Assembly (NCBI RefSeq): GCF_000719775.1
Contig: NZ_JOHR01000019.1
Span: 62,001-126,000 of the forward strand
Source: Streptomyces sp. NRRL F-5135
Lineage (GTDB): Bacteria; Actinomycetota; Actinomycetes; Streptomycetales; Streptomycetaceae
Direction: 5' to 3'
Length of the DNA stretch: 64,000 nt
A program made the translations under genes and the position numbers. Shown here piece after piece: positions 30,729 to 40,046 of this stretch (within the stretch, counting starts at the first letter, position 1; every line of letters starts with the position of its first letter). The notes under the pieces are model-generated. The model searched no databases and was not told where the DNA came from. It saw nothing but the letters and a program-made list of their open reading frames with translations.

Positions 30729-32024
30729 TCACCGGTACGACGCGCTGCCGGGGTACCGGGACGCCGTGCCGTCGGTACGGCGGAGGCCCGCGCCCCCGCG
30801 CCACAGGACCACCGCGCAGGCGAGCAGGAGCGCACCGGCGCCACCGGCCACGGGAGCGATCCATCCGGAGGGCTCGGGCGCCGCCTCGGCCCGCTCCGGA
30901 CCGCTGCCGAAGTACCGCTTGCCGTAGTCGGCGGCCTCGTCCCGCGGATCGGTACGGGACAGCTTGCCGCCCTCCTCGATCGCGGCGGCCGGGTCCACGA
31001 ACCCGTACCCCCGCAGGTCGTCCCGCCCGCCCGCGGGGGCGTCCCGGGCCGTGTCCATGAGGAGCTTCTTGATCTGCGCGGGGGTCAGGTCGGGGTGCGC
31101 GGACCGTACGAGGGCGACGGCCCCGGAGACGAACGCGGCGGCGGCGCTGGTCCCCCAGCCCTCGTAGTAGCGGCGGTCGGGGTCCGCTATGACGACGTCG
31201 ACGCCCGGGGCGCTGACGGTGGCGTACCAGCGGCGGGTGGAGAAGGGGGCGTGCGAGCCGAAGCGGTCGACGGCGGCCACGGCGATCACGCCGGGGTAGG
31301 CGGCGGGGTACGAGACGCGGTCGCCCTTCTCGCCGCCGTTGCCGGCGGAGGCGACGACGACCGCGCCCTTGTCGAGGGCGTAGCGGACCGCGGCGTCCTC
31401 GGCCGGCTCGGGGTGGGCGGACTCGCTGTCGTCGCCGAGGGAGAGGTTGATGACGTCGGCGCCCTGGTCGGCGGCCCAGCGTATGCCTTCGGCGAGCGCG
31501 CCGCCCTTGGAGGCCCGGGCCTTGTCGCGGGCGGGGTCGGTGCCTTCGAGGATCACCCGGATGGGGAGGATCTTGGCCTGGGGCGCGATGCCGAGGACGC
31601 CGTCGGCGTCGCCGGTGCCATGCCCGTGCCCGGCGATGATCCCGGCCATGGCGGTGCCGTGCCGGGCCCAGGAGCGGTCGCCGGAGGTGGCGCCGAAACC
31701 GATCAGGTCCCGGCCGGGCAGGACCTGTCCGGTGAGGTCGGGGTGGGAGTCGTCGACGCCGGTGTCGAGGACGGCGACCGTGATGCCGGCACCCTGGCTG
31801 GTGCGCCACGCCTGTTCGGTGCGCAGCGCGTCGAGGGCCCACTGCTGGGCCCGGATCGTATCGGCGTGCGCGGGTGCGGCGGGGACGAGCAGGAAGGACG
31901 CGGCGGCGAGTACGGCGGCGACCCGGTGCCGGGCGCGGCGGCCGGGGCGGCGGGAGCCGGCGCCCGGGGCCGTCCGCGAGGCGGTGGCCGGGGCGGTCCG
32001 TGGGCCGGTGTGCGAAGCGGGCAT
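30729..32024 (-). CDS. mycosin-like subtilisin protease (type VII secretion-associated)
   Basis: Mycosins are membrane-anchored S8 proteases linked to ESX/type VII secretion. The 431-residue protein has a signal peptide (about residues 30-54, ending APAHA) and the catalytic triad motifs VAVLDTGVDDSHPDL (Asp), RHGTAMAGIIAG (His) and GWGTSAAAAFVSG (Ser), with oxyanion ASAGNGG. A C-terminal membrane helix (WIAPVAGGAGALLLACAVVL) and a short cytoplasmic tail follow. GAGG precedes ATG 32024. No EccB-E or WXG100 genes lie in the window, so it is an orphan mycosin paired with the upstream proline-rich protein. Confidence 0.88.
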   Translation of the reverse strand: MPASHTGPRTAPATASRTAPGAGSRRPGRRARHRVAAVLAAASFLLVPAAPAHADTIRAQQWALDALRTEQAWRTSQGAGITVAVLDTGVDDSHPDLTGQVLPGRDLIGFGATSGDRSWARHGTAMAGIIAGHGHGTGDADGVLGIAPQAKILPIRVILEGTDPARDKARASKGGALAEGIRWAADQGADVINLSLGDDSESAHPEPAEDAAVRYALDKGAVVVASAGNGGEKGDRVSYPAAYPGVIAVAAVDRFGSHAPFSTRRWYATVSAPGVDVVIADPDRRYYEGWGTSAAAAFVSGAVALVRSAHPDLTPAQIKKLLMDTARDAPAGGRDDLRGYGFVDPAAAIEEGGKLSRTDPRDEAADYGKRYFGSGPERAEAAPEPSGWIAPVAGGAGALLLACAVVLWRGGAGLRRTDGTASRYPGSASYR

Positions 32025-32072
32025 GGCGGTCCTCGGGCTCGTACGGATACGTGCTGTGCCCGCCGCCCCGGC

Positions 32073-32111
32073 GGCCGGGCTCACGGCTTCCCCGGCCGGG
32101 CTCACGGCTTC
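32073..32111. repeat. 21-bp tandem duplication at the end of the proline-rich gene
   Basis: GGCCGGGCTCACGGCTTC occurs twice with period 21. The TGA stop of the proline-rich gene lies in one copy, and the second falls between it and the protease start, so the duplication lengthened the spacer. Confidence 0.8.
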
Positions 32112-33787
32112 TCCTCCGTACCGTCGTCGACGGCCTTGCGCAGTCCGCGCTCGACCCGGTCCGCGATGCCCTTCGCCTCGTGCCCGAGGCCGGCCTGTGC
32201 GGGCGCGGTCGTGGCGCCCTTGGCCATCGCGGCGGCCGCGGGCTGCGGGGTGCTGACGACGCGTCCGTCCGCGAAGCCGGAGACGGCGAAGACGACGACG
32301 GGCGCGTCGGTGAGGACGTTCACGGTCCAGCTCGCGCGCTGGGCGTCCCCGAAACCGGCGGCGGGGGTCCCCCTGACCGGGAAGCCGCGGGGCATCAGAT
32401 CGGCGCGCTCGTCGAGGCCGTCGGTCCTGAAGCGGGTGCGCAGGGCGGTCATGGCGGCGGCGTCCGCCTCCGTGAAGACGAGGCCGACGGTGGTGACGGT
32501 GCTGGAGGTGGTGTCGGCGTAGGTGGCGCGCAGCACGCGCGCGCAGCCGACCGGGCGCAGGGCGGTCAGCAGCCGGGTGTCGACCGTACCGGCGCAGCCG
32601 CTGTCGGGCGCCACGCCGACGCGTACCCAGTCCCGGTCGGCGCCGCCGGGACCCGCGCCGTTCCCCTTGAGGGTGCGGGGGAAGAAGGTGTCGACGGGGA
32701 GGCTGTGCCAGAGGCCCCGGGCGGTGGTGAACGTGTCCTGGGCGGGGGGCTCGGCCGCGGAGTCGCCGGTGAGCCAACTGCCCGTGGCGGCACCGCCGAT
32801 CAGCCCGAGTCCGAGGACGACACAGACGACGGCGGCCACGGCCCTGCCGCGCCGCCGTGCGGGCCGGGCCTGTTCGCCTTCCCACGGAATCGGCTGATCC
32901 GGTGGGTACGCGACGCCGGGGGCGGCCCCGCCGAAGGGACGGGTGCGCGGCATGGGCGGCACGGGAACGGAGGCGGGGACGGGCCGCAGCCGGGTCGTCG
33001 TCTCGCTGGATGTGTGCCCGGAGGGCGGCGTGTGCCCCGAGGGCGGCGCGGGACGTGGCGCCGGCGCGCGTACGGGACGCGCGGCGGGCGCTGGACGCGG
33101 CGCGGGGTCCGGCCGCGCGGCGGGCGGGACCGCCGGCGGTACGGGACGGTCGCCGTCGGCCGGACCGCTCACACGCGCCGGCCCCCCGGCGGAGGGCGTC
33201 CGCTGCGGCGTACGCGGGCCGGCAGCGGCGGGGCGTTCCTCGGCACCGCCCGGCGGCGGGACGGCCGGGCCCGGTCGCTCACCGGGGCGGGGGCCGCCGG
33301 CCGACGGTGCCCGTGCGGGGCGTGGAACGGTGGTGCGGGCGGGGCCGCCCGCGGCGCGCGGGCGGGCCAGACCGGTTCGCGGATCGGCCGCCGGTACCGG
33401 TCGCGCACCGGCCTCCGGGGCGCCGGCCCGCGGCGCCTGCGGCCGCCCGGCCGAGGAGCCGGGCGCCGGGACCGGGGCCGGACGGGGCGGCGGTGCCCCG
33501 GTCGCGCCGTGCGCGCGGGCCGCGGGCGGCCGCGGACGGTCGGGGCCCTGGGCCTTGACCGGCGGCGCGGCCGACGCGGGCGGCGCGGTCGACGAGGGGG
33601 AGGGAGACGGCGGGGGCACCGTACGAGCCGGTATCCGGGACGGCGGCTCGGACGGCGGAAGAAGCGCTTCCGTGATCCGTGAGACCGGTGTACGCCCCGC
33701 CTCCGGTTCCCCGTCGGGCTCAGCGGGCGTCGCGGGCCCGGACGGTACCGGGCGAGGTACGGGGGCACGTCCCGCTCCGGTGGTCAT
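32102..33787 (-). CDS. proline-rich single-pass membrane protein
   Basis: The 561-residue protein has about 320 residues of Pro/Ala/Arg-rich disordered sequence. One membrane helix follows (AVAAVVCVVLGLGLIGGAAT, about residue 330), then an extracytoplasmic domain of about 210 residues with two cysteines (SGCAGT, VGCARV). The N-terminus is predicted to be cytoplasmic. It resembles streptomycete hypothetical proteins encoded beside mycosins. The mycosin gene follows about 77 bp after its stop, so the protease may be its partner or processing enzyme. GGGGGG precedes ATG 33787. Function unknown. Confidence 0.75.
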   Translation of the reverse strand: MTTGAGRAPVPRPVPSGPATPAEPDGEPEAGRTPVSRITEALLPPSEPPSRIPARTVPPPSPSPSSTAPPASAAPPVKAQGPDRPRPPAARAHGATGAPPPRPAPVPAPGSSAGRPQAPRAGAPEAGARPVPAADPRTGLARPRAAGGPARTTVPRPARAPSAGGPRPGERPGPAVPPPGGAEERPAAAGPRTPQRTPSAGGPARVSGPADGDRPVPPAVPPAARPDPAPRPAPAARPVRAPAPRPAPPSGHTPPSGHTSSETTTRLRPVPASVPVPPMPRTRPFGGAAPGVAYPPDQPIPWEGEQARPARRRGRAVAAVVCVVLGLGLIGGAATGSWLTGDSAAEPPAQDTFTTARGLWHSLPVDTFFPRTLKGNGAGPGGADRDWVRVGVAPDSGCAGTVDTRLLTALRPVGCARVLRATYADTTSSTVTTVGLVFTEADAAAMTALRTRFRTDGLDERADLMPRGFPVRGTPAAGFGDAQRASWTVNVLTDAPVVVFAVSGFADGRVVSTPQPAAAAMAKGATTAPAQAGLGHEAKGIADRVERGLRKAVDDGTEEKP

Positions 33788-34013
33788 CCGCCCCCCTGTG
33801 CCACTGTGCCGCCCCTGCCGACCGGATCTCCCGACCCGCCGGCGCCGCCGGGCCGGGGCCCGGATCGTCCTGGCGGATCAGGCACGTTCGCGATCCTGTG
33901 TGCGTCACTCTACGGGCTGGAGCGGCCCCCGCGGGTACACGCGCGAAAGCCCCGGGCGATCTGCCCAGATCATCCCCCTGCCGCGCGTTGATCCGGTCTG
34001 GCAAGCTCGGCCC

Positions 34014-35216
34014 ATGACTCCACGCGCCACTGACCGGGCCCGCTACGACCGGGCGACCGCCCATCTCGACGCTCCCCTCGCCCTCGTCGACGTGGCGGCG
34101 CTGGACGCCAACGCCGACGACCTCGTCCGGCGCGCGGCGGGCAAACCCGTCCGGGTGGCGAGCAAGTCCGTCCGCAGCCGGGCGCTCCTGGAACGCGTCC
34201 TGGCGCGGGACGGTTTCGCCGGGATCATGTCCTTCACCCTGACCGAGTCGCTGTGGCTGGCCGGAGCGGGGTTCGACGACGTGCTCCTCGCCTATCCCTC
34301 CGCCGACCGCGCCGGCTACGCGCGGCTCGCGGCGGATCCGAAACTGGCCGCCGCCGTCACCGTGATGGTCGACGACCCCGCGCAACTGAACCTGATCGAC
34401 GCGGCCCGTGACGGTGGCCGGGAAGAGATCAGGGTCTGTCTGGAACTGGACACGTCCTTAAGCCTGTTCGGTGGCCGGTTCCGGGTCGGCGCACGCCGTT
34501 CACCGCTGCGGGAGCCCGCCCAACTGGCCGAGCTGGCCCGCTCCGTCGCGCGCCGGCCCGGTTTCCGCCTGGTCGGGCTGATGGCGTACGAGGGCCATGT
34601 GGCCGGTGTCGGGGACGCGTTGGCGGGACGGCCGCTGCGCTCGCGCGCGATCCGTGTGATGCAGTCCGTGGCCCGTCGCGAACTGGCGGAGCGGCGCGCG
34701 GCCGTGGTGCGGGCGGTCCGGGCCGTCGCCCCGGACCTGGAGTTCGTCAACGGCGGCGGCACGGGCAGTGTCCAGCACACCGCCGCCGAGCACGCGGTGA
34801 CGGAGATCGCCGCGGGCTCCGGCCTCTACGTGCCACGGCTGTTCGACAACTACACGTCGTTCACCGGCCGCCCCGCCGCCCTGTTCGCCCTGCCCGTGGT
34901 CCGTCGGCCCGGCGTGGGCGTCGTCACGGTCCTCGGCGGCGGCTATCCCGCGTCCGGGGCGGCGGGCCGGGACCGGCTGCCCGAGCCGTACCTCCCCGAG
35001 GGACTGCGCTACGACGCGCAGGAGGGCGCGGGCGAGGTGCAGACCCCGCTGCTCGGTCCGGCCGCCGACGACCTGCTGGTCGGTGACAAGGTGTGGTTCC
35101 GGCACGCCAAGGCCGGGGAGCTGTGCGAGCGGTTCGCCACCCTGCACCTGGTCGAGGGCGACCGGGTGGTCGAGTCCGTCCCCACCTACCGGGGCGAGGG
35201 CCACACGTTCCTGTGA
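34014..35216 (+). CDS. fold-III PLP enzyme, D-threonine aldolase / D-serine deaminase type (TTA codon)
   Basis: The 400-residue protein matches the alanine racemase-like N-domain group acting on D-amino acids: LDAPLALVDVAALDANADDL, the likely PLP lysine in VRVASKSVRSRALL, then LDTSLSLFGG, GLMAYEGHVAG and FVNGGGTGSVQH. The C-terminal barrel ends with VGDKVWFRHAKAGELCERF, whose His and Cys could be metal ligands as in D-threonine aldolase. The exact substrate is not determined. Codon 149 (34458-34460) is TTA, so expression may depend on BldA. There is no clear ribosome-binding site before ATG 34014; CAAGCT is 6 nt upstream. It stands alone. Confidence 0.82.
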   Translation: MTPRATDRARYDRATAHLDAPLALVDVAALDANADDLVRRAAGKPVRVASKSVRSRALLERVLARDGFAGIMSFTLTESLWLAGAGFDDVLLAYPSADRAGYARLAADPKLAAAVTVMVDDPAQLNLIDAARDGGREEIRVCLELDTSLSLFGGRFRVGARRSPLREPAQLAELARSVARRPGFRLVGLMAYEGHVAGVGDALAGRPLRSRAIRVMQSVARRELAERRAAVVRAVRAVAPDLEFVNGGGTGSVQHTAAEHAVTEIAAGSGLYVPRLFDNYTSFTGRPAALFALPVVRRPGVGVVTVLGGGYPASGAAGRDRLPEPYLPEGLRYDAQEGAGEVQTPLLGPAADDLLVGDKVWFRHAKAGELCERFATLHLVEGDRVVESVPTYRGEGHTFL

Positions 35217-35305
35217 CCGCCCGCGGGCGGGCGCCGACGCGTCTGCCGGACCGGCCGCCCGGGCCCACCGCCCGGCCCCGCGCGGCCCGTCCGGGCGCCC
35301 GCGCC

Positions 35306-36256
35306 TCACGGACCGATCGAACTGCCCACCCCGCCCGAGACATCGCCGATCGGACGGATCCCCTCGGTGATCGTGTCCATCATGCCCGGCGGAACCGTCC
35401 TCGACTCCGGCCCCTTGTCGAAGGCGAAGCGCACGACGACCGGTGACTCACTGCCCCGCGCCGAGGGGAAGACCAGCGACTGCACATAGCCGCCCGGCCC
35501 GTGCTTGGTCCTCACCTGCCACCGCACCAGATACCCGGAGCGGTTGGCGACCACGGCCGGTCCGGACGTGACCACCGTGTGGGACACGATGCGCCCGTAG
35601 AGGCGGTCACCGACGACGTTCTCCTCGTACATCGTGTCGGCGGCCCGGGAGATGTCCTGCTCGGCCAGCGCCCGCGGAGAGGTCTCGTCGGTGTCCGTGA
35701 CCGTGCGGGTGGTGACCCTGCCCCAGGGGCAGAACCGCCCCGAGTCGCCCGGGCACTCATAGGTGTCCGTCGTGGACATCGTGACGTTCCCGTCGATCGT
35801 GCTCTGCGGTATCTCCCAGCCGTCGGGAATCGGCAGCGTGATGCCGTTGAGCTGGTCGACCAGGACCGTCGCGTCCTGGCCGGGGGTGCCGCTGGGCGTC
35901 GCGCCGGTGCCGCCCTCCGCCGCGGCGGGCGTGGAGGGCGGGGGCACGTCGCCGCCCGTGGCGCTCGGCCGGGTCCCGGCCTCGTCGTCGCCGAGCAGTG
36001 TCACTCCGGCGGCGACCGCCACGACGAGAGCCACACCGACGGCGAACACCGCCAACAGGCCGCCGTTCCGGCCGCCCTTGCCTCCGCCTCCCCCTGCCGT
36101 GCCTCCACCGTCTCCGTGACGCGCCCCGCCGGCGCCCTGCTCCTCGCCGCCGCCCGGCATGCGGGTGTGGGCGGTCCAGGCGGTCCCGTCCCACCAGCGT
36201 TCGAGCGAGGGGACACCGGGATCGGGGTACCAGCCCGGTGGAGTCGGCATACTCAT
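35306..36256 (-). CDS. DUF2510 membrane protein
   Basis: The 316-residue protein begins with a DUF2510 motif (PPGWYPDPGVPSLERWWDGT followed by AW), then a Gly-rich linker and one membrane helix (GLLAVFAVGVALVVAVAAGV, about residues 65-84). An outside domain with two cysteines (TYECPGDSGRFCPWG) follows. DUF2510 modules are common in actinobacterial membrane proteins of unknown role. Start ATG 36256: TATGGT ends exactly 6 nt upstream and there is no proper ribosome-binding site, so the mRNA is probably leaderless. Confidence 0.82.
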   Translation of the reverse strand: MSMPTPPGWYPDPGVPSLERWWDGTAWTAHTRMPGGGEEQGAGGARHGDGGGTAGGGGGKGGRNGGLLAVFAVGVALVVAVAAGVTLLGDDEAGTRPSATGGDVPPPSTPAAAEGGTGATPSGTPGQDATVLVDQLNGITLPIPDGWEIPQSTIDGNVTMSTTDTYECPGDSGRFCPWGRVTTRTVTDTDETSPRALAEQDISRAADTMYEENVVGDRLYGRIVSHTVVTSGPAVVANRSGYLVRWQVRTKHGPGGYVQSLVFPSARGSESPVVVRFAFDKGPESRTVPPGMMDTITEGIRPIGDVSGGVGSSIGP

Positions 36257-36262
36257 CCGCCC

Positions 36263-36268
36263 ACCATA
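36263..36268 (-). promoter_or_regulatory. -10 hexamer of DUF2510 gene, leaderless start
   Basis: TATGGT on the minus strand, 6 nt before the ATG. Confidence 0.5.
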
Positions 36269-36310
36269 TGGTCTGATCCCCGGCCCCCACACAGGAGAAG
36301 CGGTGGACGC

Positions 36311-37162
36311 CTATACGGGGGTGACGTACGCCCCCGAGATGCCTCCGTCGACCAGGAAGTCCGTCGCGTTCACGAACGACGAGTCGTCGCTGGCGAGGAA
36401 GGCGACCGCCGCCGCGATCTCGTCCGCCTCCGCGAACCGCCCGAGCGGGATGTGCACCAGCCGCCGCGCCGCACGCTCCGGGTCCTTGGCGAACAGTTCG
36501 CGCAGCAGCGGGGTGTTGACGGGTCCCGGGCACAGCGCGTTGACGCGGATCCCCTCGCGCGCGAACTGCACCCCCAGTTCGCGCGACATCGCGAGCACTC
36601 CGCCCTTGGACGCGGTGTACGAGATCTGTGAGGTCGCCGCTCCCATCCGGGCCACGAAGGAGGCGGTGTTGATGATGGAACCCTTGCCCTGGCGCCGCAT
36701 GTAGGGGATCGCGGCCTTGCAGCACAGGTAGACGGAGGTGAGGTTGACCTCCTGGACGCGCGCCCACGCCTCGATCCCGGTGGTGAGGATCGAGTCGTCC
36801 TCGGGCGGGGAGATGCCCGCGTTGTTGAACGCGACGTCGACGCTGCCATAGGTCTCGTACGCCGTCCGGAACAGCGCCTCGACCTCGTCGGCGTCGGTCA
36901 CGTCGACGCGGACGAAGATGCCGCCCACCTGTTCGGCCGCCGCCTTGCCCGCGCTCTCGTCGATGTCCCCGCAGACGACACGCGCGCCCTCGGAGGCGAG
37001 CCGGCGGGCGGCGGCCAGTCCGATGCCGCTGCCGGCGCCGGTGACGACGGCGGTACGGCCGACCAGCCGGCGGCAGACCGCTACCTCGGGCCCGGGACTG
37101 GTGTCGGTGTCGGGCGTGGCGTCGGGCAGGGGCCGGTTCGTGCGGTCGCTCATGCTGCTCAT
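36311..37162 (-). CDS. short-chain dehydrogenase/reductase
   Basis: The 283-residue protein has the NAD(P) motif VVTGAGSGIGLAAARRLAS, NNAGIS, and the catalytic Ser-Tyr-Lys set (ASFVARMGAATSQISYTASK). It overlaps the aldehyde dehydrogenase stop by 4 bp on the same strand, downstream of the GlnA4-type gene. In that setting it is a candidate for oxidising the hydroxyl of a gamma-glutamylated amino alcohol to the aldehyde, the substrate of the next enzyme. That role is inferred; the fold itself is certain. Confidence 0.9.
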   Translation of the reverse strand: MSSMSDRTNRPLPDATPDTDTSPGPEVAVCRRLVGRTAVVTGAGSGIGLAAARRLASEGARVVCGDIDESAGKAAAEQVGGIFVRVDVTDADEVEALFRTAYETYGSVDVAFNNAGISPPEDDSILTTGIEAWARVQEVNLTSVYLCCKAAIPYMRRQGKGSIINTASFVARMGAATSQISYTASKGGVLAMSRELGVQFAREGIRVNALCPGPVNTPLLRELFAKDPERAARRLVHIPLGRFAEADEIAAAVAFLASDDSSFVNATDFLVDGGISGAYVTPV

Positions 37163-38541
37163 GCCTCCGTGCTGATGAAGACGTTCTTGGTTTCGGTGAA
37201 GGCGGCGAGGGCGTCGGGCCCCAGTTCGCGGCCGAGTCCGGACTGCTTGACCCCGCCGAACGGCGTCCCGTAGCGGACGCTGCTGTGCGAGTTGACGGAC
37301 AGGTTCCCTGCGGCGACGGCGCGCGAGACCCGCAGCGCCCGCCCGACGTCCCGGGTCCAGATCGAGCCGGACAGCCCGTAGTCGGTGGCGTTGGCCAGCC
37401 GTACCGCCTCGTCCTCGTCCTCGAAGGGCAGCACGACGGCCACCGGCCCGAAGACCTCGTCGGTGGCCACCGGGGAGTCGGCGGCCGCGTCGGTGAGGAC
37501 CGTCGGCGGGAACCAGAAGCCGGGGCCCGCGGGCGCGCTGCCCCGGATGCCCTTGGCCCCGTCGGGGACATAGGACCGTACGCGTTCCAGCTGGGCCGCC
37601 GAGATCAGCGGCCCCATCTGGGTCCTCTCGTCTGACGGGTCGCCTACGACGACCGACTCGACGGCCGGGGCGAGCAGTTCCAGGAACCGGTCGTGGACCT
37701 CACGCTGTACGAGGACGCGGGTGCGGGCGCAGCAGTCCTGGCCGGCGTTGTCGAGGAAGGCCATGGGGGCGGTGGCCGCGGCCCGCTCGAGGTCGGCGTC
37801 GGCGAAGACGATGTTCGGGCTCTTGCCGCCGAGTTCGAGGGTCACCCGCTTCACCCGCGCGGCGCTCTTGGCCATGATCCGCTTGCCGACACGGGTGGAG
37901 CCGGTGAATACGATCTTGGCCACGCCCGGGTGTTCCACCAGCGCGTCGCCCGCTTCGTCGCCCGCGCCGGGCAGCACCTGGAACAGATGCTCGGGCAGTC
38001 CCGCCGCCAGGGCGAGTTCGGCCAGGCGCAGCGCGGTGAGCGGGGTCGTCTCGGCGGGTTTGAGCAGGACCGCGTTGCCCGCCGCGAGGGCGGGGGCGGT
38101 GCCCCAGGCGGCGATGGGCATGGGGAAGTTCCAGGGGGCGATCACCCCGACCACGCCGAGCGGTTCGAGGAACGTGACGTCGAGCCCGCCGGCGACGGGG
38201 ATCTGCCGGCCGCTCAGCCGCTCCACTCCCCCGGCCGCGTAGTCCAGCAGGTCGCGGACGTTGCCCGCCTCCCAGCGGGCGTTCCCCAGCGTGTGGCCCG
38301 CCTCGCGGACCTCCAGCCCGGCCAGTTCTCCGATGTGCTCGTCCACCAGGAGGGCGAAGCGGCGCAGCAGCCGGGCCCGGTCGGCGGGCGCCGCGGCGGC
38401 CCACCCGCGTTGGGCGGCCGTCGCGCGCGCGACGGCGGTGTCGACCTCGGCGGCGGTCGTCGCGGGGACGGTGGCGATCACCTCTCCGGTGGCCGGGTTG
38501 AGGATCTGGTGTTCTGTCGCGCGATGGGGCTGCTGTTGCAC
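37159..38541 (-). CDS. NAD(P)-dependent aldehyde dehydrogenase
   Basis: The protein of about 460 residues has the aldehyde dehydrogenase motifs VIAPWNFPM, KPAETTPLTALRLAEL, FTGSTRVGKRI, ELGGKSPNIVFADADLERA, the catalytic cysteine region NAGQDCCARTRV, and DEVFGPV. GTG 38541 is chosen because GAGG lies at proper distance and the family homology starts just after. In-frame GTG codons up to 38637 would add a repeat-rich extension (38545-38635, CGACCGATGCCCG-type repeats). It follows the GlnA4-type gene, and probably oxidises a gamma-glutamyl aldehyde to the acid. Confidence 0.92.
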   Translation of the reverse strand: MQQQPHRATEHQILNPATGEVIATVPATTAAEVDTAVARATAAQRGWAAAAPADRARLLRRFALLVDEHIGELAGLEVREAGHTLGNARWEAGNVRDLLDYAAGGVERLSGRQIPVAGGLDVTFLEPLGVVGVIAPWNFPMPIAAWGTAPALAAGNAVLLKPAETTPLTALRLAELALAAGLPEHLFQVLPGAGDEAGDALVEHPGVAKIVFTGSTRVGKRIMAKSAARVKRVTLELGGKSPNIVFADADLERAAATAPMAFLDNAGQDCCARTRVLVQREVHDRFLELLAPAVESVVVGDPSDERTQMGPLISAAQLERVRSYVPDGAKGIRGSAPAGPGFWFPPTVLTDAAADSPVATDEVFGPVAVVLPFEDEDEAVRLANATDYGLSGSIWTRDVGRALRVSRAVAAGNLSVNSHSSVRYGTPFGGVKQSGLGRELGPDALAAFTETKNVFISTEA

Positions 38542-38646
38542 GTCGTTCCTCACAGTCACGGGCTTCGGTCGCGGTCGGAGGTCACGGGCATCGGTCGCGG
38601 GTATCGGTCGCGAATCCCGGTCGCCGGTGTCGCTCACGGGCCTCGG

Positions 38647-40011
38647 TCACAGGCGTTCGAAGGAGCGGCGAAGCTCCCAGTCGGTCACCGCGGCGTCGAA
38701 CGCGTCCACCTCGACCCGCGCCATGTTGCGGTAGTGGGCCACAACCTCGTCCCCGAACGCGTCCTTGGCCCGCGGGCTGTTCTCCCAGAGCTCCGCGGCG
38801 TCCCGCAGGGTGCGCGGGACGTGCTCGTAGGCGGCGGCGTACGCGTTGCCCGCGCACGGCTCTGGCAGCTCCAGCTCGTTCTCCAGGCCGTGGAGCCCGG
38901 CGGCGATCATCCCGGCGACGGCCAGATGGGGATTGACGTCCCCGCCGGGCAGCCGGTTCTCGAACCGCAGCGACCTGCCGTGGCCGACCACCCGCAGCGC
39001 ACAGGTGCGGTTGTCCCGGCCCCACGCGACGGCGGTGGGCGCGAAGGATCCCGGCTGAAAGCGCTTGTACGCGTTGACGGTCGGCGCGTACAGCAGGGAG
39101 AAGTCGCGCAGCGCGGCGAGCTGGCCCGCCAGGAAGTGCCGCATGACCGGCGACATGCCGCCGGGACCGTCCCCCGCCATGACGCTGGAGCCGGACTCGT
39201 CCTGGAGGGAGAGGTGGATGTGGCAGGAGTTTCCCTCCCGCTCGTTGTACTTGGCCATGAAGGTGAGCGAGACGCCCTCCTGCGCGGCGATCTCCTTGGC
39301 TCCGGTCTTGTACACGGCGTGCTGGTCGCAGGTGGTGAGGGCGTCCGCGTACTTGAAGGCGATCTCGTGCTGGCCCGGGTTGCACTCGCCCTTGGCGGAC
39401 TCGACGGTCAGCCCCGCGCCCGCCATCTCGTTGCGGATCCGGCGCAGCAGGGGCTCGACGCGGCCGGTGCCGAGGACCGAGTAGTCGACGTTGTACTGGT
39501 TGGCGGGGGTCAGGCCGCGGTAGCCGCTGTCCCACGCCTGCTCGTAGGTGTCGCGGAACACGATGAACTCGAGTTCCGTGCCGACGTGCGCCGTGTAGCC
39601 GTGGGCGGCCAGGCGCTCCAGTTGGCGCCGCAGGATCTGCCGGGGCGCGGCGACGACGGGTGAGCCGTTCTCCCAGGCGAGGTCGGCCAGCAGCAGTGCC
39701 GTGCCCTCGTGCCAGGGAACACGGCGCAGGGTGGACAGGTCGGGACGCATGGCGAAGTCACCGTAACCACGCTCCCAGGAGGACATGGCGTACCCGTCGA
39801 CGGTGTTCATGTCGGTGTCGACGGCGAGCAGGTAGTTGCAGCCCTCCGTGCCGTGCTCGAGGACGTCGGCCAGGAAGAACGGGGCGGCGAACCGCTTCCC
39901 CTGGAGACGGCCCTGCATGTCGGGGAAGGCCAGGACGACCGTGTCGATCTCGCCGCTCTCCACGAGGAGACGCAGTTCCTCGACGCCGAGCGGGGGTGTG
40001 CGGTCTGCCAC
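38647..40011 (-). CDS. glnA4: glutamine synthetase-like gamma-glutamylamide synthetase (GlnA4 type)
   Basis: The 454-residue protein has the GS fold motifs TELEFIVFRD, AKGECNPGQHEIAFKYADAL, GNSCHIHLSL, KRFQPGSFAPTAVAWGRDN and RFENRLPGGDVNPHLAVAGM. It lacks the conserved adenylylation-site tyrosine motif of true GlnA. The neighbours (aldehyde dehydrogenase, SDR, GntR regulator, permease, gamma-glutamyl hydrolase) match the locus of S. coelicolor GlnA4, which I recall as a gamma-glutamylmonoethanolamide synthetase. It most likely couples glutamate to ethanolamine or a similar amine with ATP. The GTG start follows AAGGAGGAG. Confidence 0.88.
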   Translation of the reverse strand: MADRTPPLGVEELRLLVESGEIDTVVLAFPDMQGRLQGKRFAAPFFLADVLEHGTEGCNYLLAVDTDMNTVDGYAMSSWERGYGDFAMRPDLSTLRRVPWHEGTALLLADLAWENGSPVVAAPRQILRRQLERLAAHGYTAHVGTELEFIVFRDTYEQAWDSGYRGLTPANQYNVDYSVLGTGRVEPLLRRIRNEMAGAGLTVESAKGECNPGQHEIAFKYADALTTCDQHAVYKTGAKEIAAQEGVSLTFMAKYNEREGNSCHIHLSLQDESGSSVMAGDGPGGMSPVMRHFLAGQLAALRDFSLLYAPTVNAYKRFQPGSFAPTAVAWGRDNRTCALRVVGHGRSLRFENRLPGGDVNPHLAVAGMIAAGLHGLENELELPEPCAGNAYAAAYEHVPRTLRDAAELWENSPRAKDAFGDEVVAHYRNMARVEVDAFDAAVTDWELRRSFERL

Positions 40012-40046
40012 GGGTCTCGCTCCTCCTTGGATCGACCGGAAGCCAT

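Noticed and set aside
30729..32885. Single very long minus-strand protein joining the proline-rich region and mycosin
   Set aside because: The upstream part is a different frame from the proline-rich gene and has shadow composition; the signal peptide and ribosome-binding site at 32024 mark the real start.
38545..38637. 32-residue N-terminal extension of the aldehyde dehydrogenase
   Set aside because: It is encoded by short repeats and has no family homology; a ribosome-binding site precedes GTG 38541. It remains possible but less likely.
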